64,000 nt of DNA, from NCBI GenBank assembly GCA_905203305.1, contig CAJKVH010000001.1:151410-215409 (forward strand), written 5' to 3'. The notes under the pieces were generated by a model. That model saw only the letters and a list, made by a program, of their open reading frames with translations. It was not told the origin of the DNA and did not search any database. Made by a program: the position numbers and the translations under genes. Position 1 is the stretch's first letter; each line of letters starts with the position of its first letter. Below, in pieces: positions 27,219 to 36,200 of the stretch. This DNA is from an uncultured Eubacteriales bacterium. GTDB lineage: Bacteria; Bacillota; Clostridia; TANB77; CAG-508.

Positions 27219-27995
27219 TTATAATTGCTCTGCAAATCCTTTTTGTAATTTGCTATAAATTAAATATCCTACGACACATCCAACTATAGCTATTGCTAAT
27301 ACTATAAATAATGGTTTTAGTTCTATCATTGAGTGTGAATAAAAAATACTTCTATATGCATTTATTATATATGTCATTGGATTATATTTTAAAATCCATT
27401 GATATTCTGCTGGAATACTACTTGGTGCATAAACTATTGGTGCTGCATAAAACAATAACTGCAATGCAATTCCTATAAAATGTTGTAAATCTCTAAGATA
27501 TACACATACACTTGAAATAATTAATGATATTGCAAGTATAACTAAATATTGCGTTATAAAAATCAAAGGATAAAATATCATAAATCTTGATAATCCCATT
27601 CCAGAAAATATTACAAAACCTAGTATTATTATTGTCGAAATAAGGAAATTTACTGCTTCTCCTGTTACAACAGATATTGGTATTATCTCTCTAGGAAAAT
27701 ATACTTTTTTTATAATATTCCCATTTTCTATAAATGTAAATGCTGCTTTATTTATTGCTGCTGAAAAAAATGTCCAAGGTATTAATCCACAACAAAGAAA
27801 TACCGTATAATGCTCCATTGGATTTTTTAATATTAGAGAAAATACTATTCCATATACTGCTATTTGAAGTAACGGATTTAAAAATGACCATAAAACTCCT
27901 AAAAATGAATTTTTATATTTACTCCTCACTTCTTTTTTTACACTTGTTTTTAATAATTCTCTATAATTGTATAAATTTTTAAAAACTTCTTTCAT
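27219..27995 (-). CDS. Polysaccharide ABC exporter, permease (Wzm/TagG type)
   Basis: A 258-residue ABC-2 membrane protein with the family start KKEVRSKYKNSFLGVLWSFL and six hydrophobic segments. These permeases export undecaprenyl-linked polysaccharide or teichoic acid with a Wzt-type ATPase, encoded two genes upstream. The start ATG overlaps the stop of the preceding gene as TAATG, so translation is coupled. A GGGAG site lies inside that gene. Confidence 0.9.
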   Translation of the reverse strand: MKEVFKNLYNYRELLKTSVKKEVRSKYKNSFLGVLWSFLNPLLQIAVYGIVFSLILKNPMEHYTVFLCCGLIPWTFFSAAINKAAFTFIENGNIIKKVYFPREIIPISVVTGEAVNFLISTIIILGFVIFSGMGLSRFMIFYPLIFITQYLVILAISLIISSVCVYLRDLQHFIGIALQLLFYAAPIVYAPSSIPAEYQWILKYNPMTYIINAYRSIFYSHSMIELKPLFIVLAIAIVGCVVGYLIYSKLQKGFAEQL

Positions 27996-30298
27996 TAATG
28001 TTTCTCCCATCCTATTATTTGTTTTATTTTATCATAAATTCCTATTCTTCTTAAAAGAACTACTATTGGATGTTTTATTTTATATTCTAATGTCTTTTCG
28101 TAAAATTGCTCCTTTTTAGCTTTTTCATCATATTTTAAGATAATATGTATATTATCTGCATTAAATTTGTTTGCCATCCATTCATATTCAGATTTGCTTT
28201 CTATTAAATATTGAGTAATTAGTTCTTTTGTTATTTCTATATTTCTTTTTAACCCATATCCATTTTCAATCTTTTCATTACTTGGATTCTGTTTTAAACT
28301 ATCAAATTCCTTTTCCATTTTTTGTACCATATTATCAATTGTAAATCCATTTAAAATTCTATTTCTACAATTTTTCTTAAAATCATTTATGTTATTTAAT
28401 ACTTTTTCTATTCCAACAACATAATTTAAAATTTCTTCTTCTTTATAATTATAATTCCAAATGTCTGTTTCTTTTTGCATACATGGTACTACAACTCCAA
28501 CTGAACTATTGATAAGTTCTTTTTGCCCACCGGCATCAACAGAAACTACAGGTACTCCCATTGATAAAGATTCATAAGATGTTAAAGCTAAGCCTTCTTT
28601 TATTGAGCAATTTACTGTTAAATCACTTATTTTGTACACTTTTCTAGTTTCTTTTACATTTCCTAAAAATACAAACTTATCTTCTAGTCTATATTTTTTT
28701 ATTCTTTTTTTCATCTCCGATAAAAATGGACCCTCGCCTGCAACTACTATCAAAAAGTCACTTCTTTTTTTGCTTAATTCTTTTACTATTTCTACAAATA
28801 AATATGGCCTTTTTTGTTCTGCGATTCTACAAATATAGCTTATTATAAATTTACCATTTGGCACTATTTTATATTCTTCTAAAATCTGATTTCTATCTAA
28901 CAGTTCTGGATCAAACTTTTTCTCGTCAACTCCTATATAAACAGTTTCAACTTCATCTTTATTTTTATTAAAATAATCCTCAAAAATTTTTTTACTATTT
29001 CCATTGCATGTATATGTTTTGTCTATTACAGATTTTATTCTAGCAGAATCTCTTGAAAATCCGCCTTTTCTTGCATACCACTCTTCCATATGAACATAAT
29101 CTATTATAGGAATTTCTGGATATTTTGCTTTTAAATATGGAAGTGAATTATATCCAAATTGACTATTTGTATTAAATATTATATCAACATTATTTTTGTT
29201 TATTATATAATTTATAAAGCTTATCCAATCTTTTCTATCTAAGAAAGATGTTAAATCATAAACTGTTGCATATTTTTCGAAATCTTGTCTCCAATCATTA
29301 GTGCTTGGAAGCATTGAAATTATGGTAAATTCATATTTTTCTTTATCCATTCTGGAAATTAAATCTAAATTAAACTTATCTGCTCCTCCTGTTACCATCC
29401 ATGGAATTATCATTAAAATGTTTGTTTTTTTATTTTTAGATTTTTTTACATTTACAATATTGGGATAATTTTCAATAATTGTATCCCAATCATAGTCTTG
29501 TTTCGGATATTGAATTCCTGGTTTTGTATATACAATATCTCTTTTTACGCTTTCTACTATTTTTAATGCTCTCTTATCATTTTCAGATTTTGATTTTCTA
29601 AGTTCACTTTCTTCTAAAGGTTTTATTCTATACCAAGTAAGCAGTGAACTTATTCTTACAGGAAATTTTCCTGCTTTTATTAGTTTAAGCCATAAATACC
29701 AGTCTTCATAAATTTTCTTTTCTTTTAAGCCAAATCCCCCGACTTCCTCAATTGCACTTTTTCTAACAAATGAACACATCATTAATATATTCTCATCTTT
29801 TTCCCATTCTGGATTGTACCATTTTCTCCATAAAAATTCTTGTCCATCAAAATTTATTACATCTGTACATGCCCATGAAGCTTCTGGATGTGTTTCTAAT
29901 GTCCAATAGCAACATTCAAAATATGTTTTATCTATTTGATCATCAGAATCCAAAAACATTATATACTTTGTAGATGGATTTGTTCTTTTTAACGCATAAT
30001 CTCTAGCTGCAGCTGGTCCTTCATTATTTTTTCTAAATACCTTTATTCGGCTATCCATTTTTTTTATAGTTTCTAATTTAGTTACCGCTTCTTCGTCTGT
30101 AGATTCGTCATCAACAATTATCCATTCCCAATATGGAAATGTCTGATTAAAAATCGAATTTGCTGTTTCTTCTATATATTTTTGAGAATTATAATAAGGT
30201 GTAACTATAGATATTAATGGTTTTTGCTTTAAATCTATTTCAAAATTTTCTCTATTTAATTCTCTCCCTGGATTTAATCTATAATCTATTTTTAACAT
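27995..30298 (-). CDS. Two-domain glycosyltransferase (GT2 then GT4)
   Basis: A 767-residue fusion. Residues about 28-260 form a GT2 domain with ISIVTPYYNSQKYIEETANS, the DXD-like MFLDSDDQID and a DWYLWLKLI acceptor region. Residues about 295-690 form a GT4 domain with PWMVTGGADKFNLDLI, the EGLALTSYESLSMGVPVVS nucleotide-sugar motif and GGQKELI. Both are cytoplasmic. Placed between Wzt and Wzm genes, it probably adds two sugars, or a repeating disaccharide, to the polymer exported by that transporter. Confidence 0.88.
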   Translation of the reverse strand: MLKIDYRLNPGRELNRENFEIDLKQKPLISIVTPYYNSQKYIEETANSIFNQTFPYWEWIIVDDESTDEEAVTKLETIKKMDSRIKVFRKNNEGPAAARDYALKRTNPSTKYIMFLDSDDQIDKTYFECCYWTLETHPEASWACTDVINFDGQEFLWRKWYNPEWEKDENILMMCSFVRKSAIEEVGGFGLKEKKIYEDWYLWLKLIKAGKFPVRISSLLTWYRIKPLEESELRKSKSENDKRALKIVESVKRDIVYTKPGIQYPKQDYDWDTIIENYPNIVNVKKSKNKKTNILMIIPWMVTGGADKFNLDLISRMDKEKYEFTIISMLPSTNDWRQDFEKYATVYDLTSFLDRKDWISFINYIINKNNVDIIFNTNSQFGYNSLPYLKAKYPEIPIIDYVHMEEWYARKGGFSRDSARIKSVIDKTYTCNGNSKKIFEDYFNKNKDEVETVYIGVDEKKFDPELLDRNQILEEYKIVPNGKFIISYICRIAEQKRPYLFVEIVKELSKKRSDFLIVVAGEGPFLSEMKKRIKKYRLEDKFVFLGNVKETRKVYKISDLTVNCSIKEGLALTSYESLSMGVPVVSVDAGGQKELINSSVGVVVPCMQKETDIWNYNYKEEEILNYVVGIEKVLNNINDFKKNCRNRILNGFTIDNMVQKMEKEFDSLKQNPSNEKIENGYGLKRNIEITKELITQYLIESKSEYEWMANKFNADNIHIILKYDEKAKKEQFYEKTLEYKIKHPIVVLLRRIGIYDKIKQIIGWEKH

Positions 30299-30314
30299 TT
30301 CTTATCCTTTCTGC

Positions 30315-31061
30315 TTACGAGTTTTGTTTTATATATTCATCTACAACTGTATTTGTTTCTCCATCCATTTTTATTTCTCCATTGCATAACCATACTGCTC
30401 TATCACATAAATTTCTTACTGATTGCATACTATGAGTTACAAATACCATTGTTTTCCCTTTTTCTTTCAATTCTCTCATTTTATTGAAACATTTATTTTG
30501 GAAATGTTCATCTCCAACTGATAAAATTTCATCTATTAAAAGTATATCTGCATCAACGTTTATTGCAACTGAAAATGCAAGTCTCATATACATTCCAGAA
30601 GAATAAGTTCTTACAGGATTGTCTATAAATGGTCTAAGTTCTGAAAATTCAATTATATCTTCAATTCTTTCATCGATTTCTTTCTTGGTTAATCCAAAAA
30701 TTGAAGCATTAAAATATATGTTTTCCCTACCAGAAAAATCTGGATGAAACCCTGCACCTAATTCTAGTAAAGATGTTAACTTTCCTTCTGTATATATTTT
30801 TCCTTTATTCGGATATATAATTTTTGTCATAAGCTTCAAAAGTGTTGATTTTCCACTTCCGTTAGTTCCAATTAATGCAACAACCTCTCCTTTTTTTATC
30901 TTAAGATTTATTCCTTTTAAAACCTCTCTTTTTTCTTTTCGATTTCTACTTTTAAAGAAAAGCAATTTTTCTTTTATTGTATTTGCCTTATCCAAGTAAA
31001 CATTAAAAGTTTTATACACATTATCAACTATTATTTTATAATCTCCTGAGTTCTCTTGCAT
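30315..31061 (-). CDS. Polysaccharide ABC exporter, ATPase (Wzt/TagH type)
   Basis: A 248-residue ATPase with Walker A GTNGSGKSTLLKL, signature TYSSGMYMRLAFSVAI and Walker B ILLIDEILSVGDE, followed by the Wzt/TagH-typical FQNKCFNKM and a terminal DEYIKQNS. There is no extra C-terminal carbohydrate-binding domain. I favour the second ATG, nine bases after GAAAGG, over the first, which abuts it. It pairs with the permease two genes downstream. Confidence 0.9.
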   Translation of the reverse strand: MQENSGDYKIIVDNVYKTFNVYLDKANTIKEKLLFFKSRNRKEKREVLKGINLKIKKGEVVALIGTNGSGKSTLLKLMTKIIYPNKGKIYTEGKLTSLLELGAGFHPDFSGRENIYFNASIFGLTKKEIDERIEDIIEFSELRPFIDNPVRTYSSGMYMRLAFSVAINVDADILLIDEILSVGDEHFQNKCFNKMRELKEKGKTMVFVTHSMQSVRNLCDRAVWLCNGEIKMDGETNTVVDEYIKQNS

Positions 31062-31118
31062 TTTTTTCATCCTTTCTTCTTTTTTGTATTATATCAGATT
31101 TTGTCACAATGTCAAAAA

Positions 31119-32492
31119 CTATTTTTTTCTTATTTGACTAATTTTATTGACTATTTTGTAAATTCTTCTTTCTTTTATGCTATTTAATTCGTTGGTGATT
31201 TTTTCGTTTTTATCACTCAATCTTTTTATTTCATCTTCTAAATTTAATATTCTTTTTTCTTTACTTTCATTTTGATTACTAAAAAAAACTCTCTCTTCCC
31301 ATATCTTCTCTTTTTGCTCTTCTAGATTTATAATTTTTTTTGATAATTTATTTATCTCACTATAAATCATGCTATAATCTCTTTTTGTTTTTTCTTCATT
31401 ATTTGGAATAGTAAAAATGTTATTATTAATATCATTTTCTTTCTTTAATTTTTCAAAATTACTTTTTGTTATTTTCTCTATTTCATTTTTAGACAAATTC
31501 ATTAATTGTTTTACCTGTTCTTCAACTGTTAGGCTCTTTAAATTGTTTCCAGATAAATTATCTTCTAATGCTAATTCGATATTTTCTTCGGATATTATCC
31601 CTTTTAAATTTTTATAACCACTTAAAACAACAATTCTTTTTATTGCCATTGCCTCTAATATGCATCTATTAAGTCCTATTATAACTTCATTTTCATTTAT
31701 TTTCTCTGTAACATTATCTACTGCACCTTTATATTCTATATTGTATCTGGATTTAAAGTCATTAACAATATTTATTATTTCATCTTTTTTATCTCCATCT
31801 CCAATTATTGTAAGTTTTGTATCTAAACCTGTCTCATCTGTATACTTTATAAACACATCTATAGCATTTTTTACAGATATTAATTTTTCATGTGCTATTC
31901 TACTTACTATTAAAAATTTTCTTACTTTTTCAACATCTAATTCTTTCTCAGTTGTATATATATCGAAATTCACACAATTTCTCTTTATAATATATTTTCT
32001 AGAATCTACTATATTAAATTTTTGTTCTATATGATTTTTAGCACTTTCAGATATACAAACTATTTTATACGCATTTTCTAAAAATACTTTTATTGATAAA
32101 CTATATATATTAAAGTTATTTACAAACCAATCATATGTCTCAGAAAGTTCATCATGAGCATAATATACATATGGTATATCTACTTTTTCACATACCATTA
32201 GCATTAGGGGAATACATATTATTTTATGTACTTGTATTTCATCTATTTTTTTTTCTTTTATTATAGAAACTACTTTTTCTACTTCTTCAGTGTCAAATGT
32301 ATTTGTAACTTTATACTCGCAATCAATTATTTCTATCTTCTCTTTTTCTATCTTTGACTTATTTTCACCATTTCCTGCTAATACATATACATTGAAACCT
32401 TTTTTCTTTAATGCTAAAGCTTGGCTAAAAACAACACTTTCAACTCCACCAATTCCTAAAGTTTCTGTACATATTAAAATATTTTTTGACAT
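31119..32492 (-). CDS. GT4 family glycosyltransferase with C-terminal coiled coil
   Basis: A 457-residue GT-B enzyme opening ILICTETLGIGGVESVV and containing KFLIVSRIAHEKLISVKNAI and VIIGLNRCILEAMAIKRIVV, in place of the usual EG-P-ALEA motif. The last ~90 residues are predicted coiled coil (INKLSKKIINLEEQKEKIW and LNLEDEIKRLSDKNEKI). It overlaps by 19 bases a truncated pyruvyl transferase gene, so its own upstream region has been rearranged. It belongs with the Wzm/Wzt exporter genes. Confidence 0.82.
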   Translation of the reverse strand: MSKNILICTETLGIGGVESVVFSQALALKKKGFNVYVLAGNGENKSKIEKEKIEIIDCEYKVTNTFDTEEVEKVVSIIKEKKIDEIQVHKIICIPLMLMVCEKVDIPYVYYAHDELSETYDWFVNNFNIYSLSIKVFLENAYKIVCISESAKNHIEQKFNIVDSRKYIIKRNCVNFDIYTTEKELDVEKVRKFLIVSRIAHEKLISVKNAIDVFIKYTDETGLDTKLTIIGDGDKKDEIINIVNDFKSRYNIEYKGAVDNVTEKINENEVIIGLNRCILEAMAIKRIVVLSGYKNLKGIISEENIELALEDNLSGNNLKSLTVEEQVKQLMNLSKNEIEKITKSNFEKLKKENDINNNIFTIPNNEEKTKRDYSMIYSEINKLSKKIINLEEQKEKIWEERVFFSNQNESKEKRILNLEDEIKRLSDKNEKITNELNSIKERRIYKIVNKISQIRKK

Positions 32493-32755
32493 TTCGGTCT
32501 CCTTTTTATTTTGCTTTTCTTTTTTTCTGCTTTTTCATTTAAGTATTTTATTAATATTTCTTGGTTTGGTACGACATATGTTGTTACATCATCTCCAAAT
32601 GCCATTTTATCATTTTGTACACCGTTTGTAGCAAGTATTATTTTTCCTTTACAACTATTTTTTATTTTTTCTATTGTTGTTTTTAGAATTGCTTCACATC
32701 CCTTATTTGATGTTGATCCTTCTCCATATAATAAAAAGTTTTTTTCTTTTTTCAT
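32474..32755 (-). pseudogene. Truncated polysaccharide pyruvyl transferase remnant
   Basis: The 93 codons start with LLYGEGSTSNKGCEAILKTT, the N-terminal signature of polysaccharide pyruvyl transferases (NKGCEAI). After about 75 residues the sequence turns Lys-rich and runs into the start of the downstream glycosyltransferase gene. The family is usually 300 or more residues, so about three quarters is missing. A deletion that fused its 5' end to the next gene explains this best. Confidence 0.7.
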
Positions 32756-32891
32756 CCATCAAACCTCCCTCCGTTATACTTGCTATTTTTGCTTTTTTCT
32801 TTGCTAATTCTATCACATTTATACTACAATATTCAAGCATTTATAAAAAAAAGACTCTAGCTTTTACACTAAAGTCAATATTTTTTATTAT

Positions 32892-33167
32892 TTATAAAAA
32901 TAAATCTGAATGACTACCTGTTCGTGAAGCCGTAATCGTTACTTTATCATTTTCATAATAATAAATTAATAACCAATCTGGTTGAATATGACATTCTTTA
33001 AATCCGTTTATATTTTCCTTGTAATATATGTTCTCTATATCTTTCTGGTAACTTTTCTCCTTTTATTAACATATTAATAACTTCTTTTAGCTTATTAATG
33101 TCATACCCTCTTTTTTTATTATTTTATAGTCCTTTTTAAACTGGTTTGTATAATTAATATGATACAC
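32892..33167 (-). CDS. YafQ/RelE-type toxin, two frame disruptions
   Basis: Reading across two frame changes gives a 91-residue mRNA interferase of the YafQ family: INYTNQFKKDYKIIKK, then RGYDINKLKEVINMLIKGE, LPERYREHILQGKYK, GFKECHIQPDWLLIYYYE and a final RTGSHSDLFL. The catalytic His pair region (ECHIQPDW) and the C-terminal TGSHSDLF signature are intact. Change one is -1 at a run of seven A (AAA AAA, then AGA). Change two is +1 at CGG, where GKYKGFKECH is expected. A GTG start overlaps closely with the antitoxin stop. It may be a decayed toxin or one expressed only by recoding. Confidence 0.75.
33003..33006 (-). other. CGGA +1 frameshift site 3
   Basis: In the frame that carries RGYDINKLKEV, the codons run AAA TAT AAA CGG, with A next. 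Reading GGA in the +1 frame gives KYKGFKECH, the usual YafQ sequence. Without the shift TAA follows one codon later. Confidence 0.7.
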
Positions 33168-33168
33168 T

Positions 33169-33438
33169 CTATTTATCCAACTCCTCAAACATTTCATCTA
33201 CATTATCAAATGTTTCACTTACATTTTTTTGTTTTTTCGCATCATCCATAGCTTTTAATGTTATTCTATTATAATTCGCTTTCCTTATTTCAAATGGTAT
33301 ACCATCATTTATAATCACTTGTCTTAAAAAAACATTAATAGCATCTGATATCGACAATCCTAATTCACTTAAAGTTTCTTCTGCTTTTTCTTTTACACTT
33401 GGTTCTATTCTAATGTGCAATGTATCTGTTTTAGCCAT
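33169..33438 (-). CDS. RelB/DinJ-family antitoxin
   Basis: An 89-residue protein with an N-terminal ribbon-helix-helix region (TDTLHIRIEPSVKEKAEETL) and the DinJ pattern LGLSISDAINVFLRQVIINDGIPFEI. The acidic C-terminus (TFDNVDEMFEELDK) is the part that should cover the toxin. I use the ATG after GGGAGG; the longer frame runs into the promoter. The toxin GTG starts one base after its stop, the normal antitoxin-toxin order. Confidence 0.88.
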   Translation of the reverse strand: MAKTDTLHIRIEPSVKEKAEETLSELGLSISDAINVFLRQVIINDGIPFEIRKANYNRITLKAMDDAKKQKNVSETFDNVDEMFEELDK

Positions 33439-33469
33439 AATACAACACCTCCCATACCATATTATATGT

Positions 33470-33498
33470 ATTGTATCACATTTTATACACATTTTCAA
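33470..33498 (-). promoter_or_regulatory. Promoter of the toxin-antitoxin operon
   Basis: TTGAAA and TACAAT are 17 bases apart on the minus strand. A small palindrome around CATATTATATG lies just downstream (about 33456-33471), a reasonable autoregulatory operator for a ribbon-helix-helix antitoxin. Confidence 0.6.
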
Positions 33499-33559
33499 TA
33501 CTTTTGTTCACATTTAAATTTATAAATTGACTTTTTTGTTTATTTGATATAATTCATAA

Positions 33560-33631
33560 TACGAAAGGAGGTTCGTTCTTAAAAGAACGTAATTTTTATT
33601 GTCCGATAGTCGAAAGACTATCGATTTTTAT
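33560..33631 (+). ncRNA. Candidate small RNA with two hairpins
   Basis: A TTGACT and a TATAAT (33527-33553, 15-base spacing) precede a ~70-base stretch holding AAAGGAGG, a hairpin CGTTCTTAAAAGAACG, and a second hairpin CGATAGTC-GAAA-GACTATCG followed by ATTTTTATTTT. The last element looks like a terminator. No reading frame is visible. It lies between the toxin-antitoxin operon and the end of the capsule operon, opposite in direction to both. Confidence 0.35.
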
Positions 33632-33663
33632 TTTCTCAAAATCTTGTACTTGCATCATTACAA

Positions 33664-33694
33664 CAAAAACCCCGTATAACTTACGAGGTCTTTT
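33664..33694 (-). terminator. Terminator of the capsule regulatory operon
   Basis: The minus-strand stem ACCTCGTA-AGT-TATACGGGGT is followed by TTTTTG, starting a few bases after the phosphatase stop codon. Confidence 0.75.
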
Positions 33695-33695
33695 A

Positions 33696-34478
33696 CTACT
33701 TCTTCAAATTAACAATCATTTTCTCTTTCAAAGATAGCTTAAACATAGAAGGTTCATCAACATCAATAACCTTATTCTCCAAAACAAGAGAAGGATTATA
33801 AGATGTAATCTCATAAAGCTTATCCTTACCGACAATCTCTTCAATCTTAGACAAAGCTTCAGGGATTCTTGGATAAATAGTATTTTTTTTATGAACATCA
33901 CTACCTAAAAAATGAACCATATTATTTTCTAAAAGTTTTCTAACAATAAGTTCCGCTTTTTCTCCATATCTACCTAAAATACTACCATAATTTGACTGCA
34001 TAAGTACGCCTTTTTGTATCAGATCATATATTAATTCAGGTTCTTTTTGAACAAAAGAATATCTTTCTGGATGGGCTAATACTGGAATAAGTTTATATTC
34101 TAACATATCATATATAATATCATACATATTCAAAGGTTTCGTGTTCATAGGAAACTCGAAAAGCACATAGTTTGAATTGTTTATACTTGTTGCTTTTCCT
34201 GTTTCTAAAAGCTTTATAATATTTTCTGTTATATAAACTTCGTTTCCAAGATAAAGTTTTAAATCTATATTTTTTTTATATAAATTTTCTGATAAAGCAT
34301 TTATCCATACTTTTCTTTCTGCTACATTTACTTCGTAATATTTTTCAATATAATGTGATGTTGAAATTACACTATCAAAGCCAACTTCTTTTGCCTCTTT
34401 CAATAGTTCAAATGTTTCTTCAACACTTTTAGATCCATCATCTACATTTGGAAGTATGTGTGAATGAAAATCTATCAT
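33696..34478 (-). CDS. CpsB/YwqE-type PHP-family protein-tyrosine phosphatase
   Basis: A 260-residue metal-dependent phosphatase beginning MIDFHSHILPNVDDGSKS, with the metal-binding HSH and later STSHYI, LAHPERYSF and GSDVHKK motifs of the PHP fold. It removes phosphate from the BY-kinase encoded directly upstream and so resets polysaccharide assembly. It is the last gene of the operon, before a terminator. Confidence 0.9.
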   Translation of the reverse strand: MIDFHSHILPNVDDGSKSVEETFELLKEAKEVGFDSVISTSHYIEKYYEVNVAERKVWINALSENLYKKNIDLKLYLGNEVYITENIIKLLETGKATSINNSNYVLFEFPMNTKPLNMYDIIYDMLEYKLIPVLAHPERYSFVQKEPELIYDLIQKGVLMQSNYGSILGRYGEKAELIVRKLLENNMVHFLGSDVHKKNTIYPRIPEALSKIEEIVGKDKLYEITSYNPSLVLENKVIDVDEPSMFKLSLKEKMIVNLKK

Positions 34479-34497
34479 TGCCTTTCTCCTTCGGTTT

Positions 34498-35475
34498 TTA
34501 TAAATCTTTCTTTTCGTTATCTAAATATTCATTTATTTGTTTTAATATATCGTTTGTTTTATCTAATGGAATCTGTTCATTATTGTTATCATTTTGTATT
34601 TCAGGAGCTTTTGGTGTAAATATTGGGTCAGATTCTTCTCTTAGAAAATCGTTTTTACTAAAATCAGTATCATCATTTTCTTCATTGTAGTTTGTATTAT
34701 TTTTGAAAGAAAAGCTTTCATTTCTTATATTTTTCTTTGCAACATTTGCTTTTTTAGATTTTCCAGATAATATTTTATCTTCACCATAATAATAATATTT
34801 TTCTCCATATTTCTTAGCTGATACTGGAACTTTATTTATTACAACACCTGCAATTTTCCCACCAACATTTTTAATATTTTTTACAACTCTTTCTAATGCA
34901 TCTTTTTTAGTTATTTTGTGAGCTGTAACTATTAATGTTGAGTCAACAATTCTTGATAAAATAACAGAATCTGTTACCAATTCACTTGGTGTACCATCTA
35001 TAATTATCAAATCACATACACTTTTTAAATAATCTAAAAGTCCTATCATTTGGGCTGATACTAGTAACTCTGAAGGGTTTGGTGGTACGTTTCCTGCTGT
35101 TATTACATATAGATTTTCAACCTCTGTTGGTTGAATATAGTTTCCTACATCTTCAGATAATCTTCCACTTTCATCAATTTGAACTTGTGATAAAAAGTTA
35201 GATAGACCAGGTTTTGGTGATACCCCAAAAATAGCGTATTGTCTACCTTTTCTCATATCTGCATCTATTAATACAACTTTTTTACCAGCCTGTGCAAATG
35301 TAACAGCTAAGTTTGATGCAACCCAACTTTTTCCCTCACTTGGAAAAGTTGAAGTTACAAGTAAAGCTTTCATTTTTTTATTTACATCCATAAATTGTAT
35401 ATTTGTTCTTAAAGTTCTAAAAACTTCAGAAATTGGTGATTTTGGATTTTTATATGCAATTACTTCTTTTTTCAT
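34498..35475 (-). CDS. Polysaccharide biosynthesis tyrosine autokinase (BY-kinase, CpsD/YwqD)
   Basis: A 325-residue cytoplasmic kinase with Walker A TSTFPSEGKSW, Walker A' VLIDADMRKGR and DLIIIDGTPSE. The Tyr cluster YGEKYYYYGE lies near residue 240, not at the very end. A further ~75-residue Asn/Asp-rich tail without Tyr clusters follows, which is unusual since autophosphorylated Tyr are normally C-terminal. The start codon overlaps the stop of the Wzz-like gene, so the two are translationally coupled; together they regulate chain length and export. Confidence 0.9.
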   Translation of the reverse strand: MKKEVIAYKNPKSPISEVFRTLRTNIQFMDVNKKMKALLVTSTFPSEGKSWVASNLAVTFAQAGKKVVLIDADMRKGRQYAIFGVSPKPGLSNFLSQVQIDESGRLSEDVGNYIQPTEVENLYVITAGNVPPNPSELLVSAQMIGLLDYLKSVCDLIIIDGTPSELVTDSVILSRIVDSTLIVTAHKITKKDALERVVKNIKNVGGKIAGVVINKVPVSAKKYGEKYYYYGEDKILSGKSKKANVAKKNIRNESFSFKNNTNYNEENDDTDFSKNDFLREESDPIFTPKAPEIQNDNNNEQIPLDKTNDILKQINEYLDNEKKDL

Positions 35476-36185
35476 TTTCTTTTTCCTCCTTTGTCATTTC
35501 CAAAGTTTTCTATATAAGGAACTGTTACTAATACTGGTAAACCAACACCTTTTTCTACATCTTCTGGTGTTTTTATAGTTGTATCTAATATATTTGCAAT
35601 TAATACATACATTATAGATATTACAAGTCCTAAAAATGCAAATATTACTATATCCTTACCATGATGTATATTTGATGGTACATCAGAAACTTCTGCATCA
35701 TCAACAATATAGATGTTGTTAATGTTATATATTTCTGAAACCATGTTTGAGAATATTTTTGCTGTTTCATTTGCAATTTTTGCAGAATATGCTGCATTTT
35801 CGTTTGTTACAGTTATTTTTATAACTTCTGTATCTTCTACAGATTTTACTGTTACATTTTTTCTTAATTCATCTTCATTAACATCTATATTTAAGTTTGA
35901 AATAACTTGTCTTAAAACTTTGCTACTTTTTACAAGTTCACTATATGTAGATACTAATTTTGAGTTTAATGTTACATCTGTTGTTGTAATTGAATTTGTT
36001 CCATCATTTTCTTTAGATTGTTCAGATCCTGTAAGAACAAGTGTTGTTGATGAACTGTATTTTGGAGTTGTGAAACCAAATGTATAAATTACTCCTATTC
36101 CAGTTGTTATTATTACTATTAATATTATTTGAAAAATTTTGCTTAAAAACAAGCTAAATAATTCTTTTAAATCTAACTCTTCCAT
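35472..36185 (-). CDS. Wzz/CpsC-type chain-length regulator and kinase adaptor
   Basis: A 237-residue protein with two membrane helices (about residues 15-36 and 175-198) flanking an extracellular domain. The N-terminus has LKELFSLFLSKIFQIILIV, typical of the Wzz domain, and TPKYSSSTTLVL follows. In Firmicutes this small Wzz protein activates the separate BY-kinase through its C-terminal cytoplasmic tail, here NFGNDKGGKRK. It lies directly before the kinase gene. Confidence 0.88.
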   Translation of the reverse strand: MEELDLKELFSLFLSKIFQIILIVIITTGIGVIYTFGFTTPKYSSSTTLVLTGSEQSKENDGTNSITTTDVTLNSKLVSTYSELVKSSKVLRQVISNLNIDVNEDELRKNVTVKSVEDTEVIKITVTNENAAYSAKIANETAKIFSNMVSEIYNINNIYIVDDAEVSDVPSNIHHGKDIVIFAFLGLVISIMYVLIANILDTTIKTPEDVEKGVGLPVLVTVPYIENFGNDKGGKRK

Positions 36186-36200
36186 TTAAATTTCTCCTTG

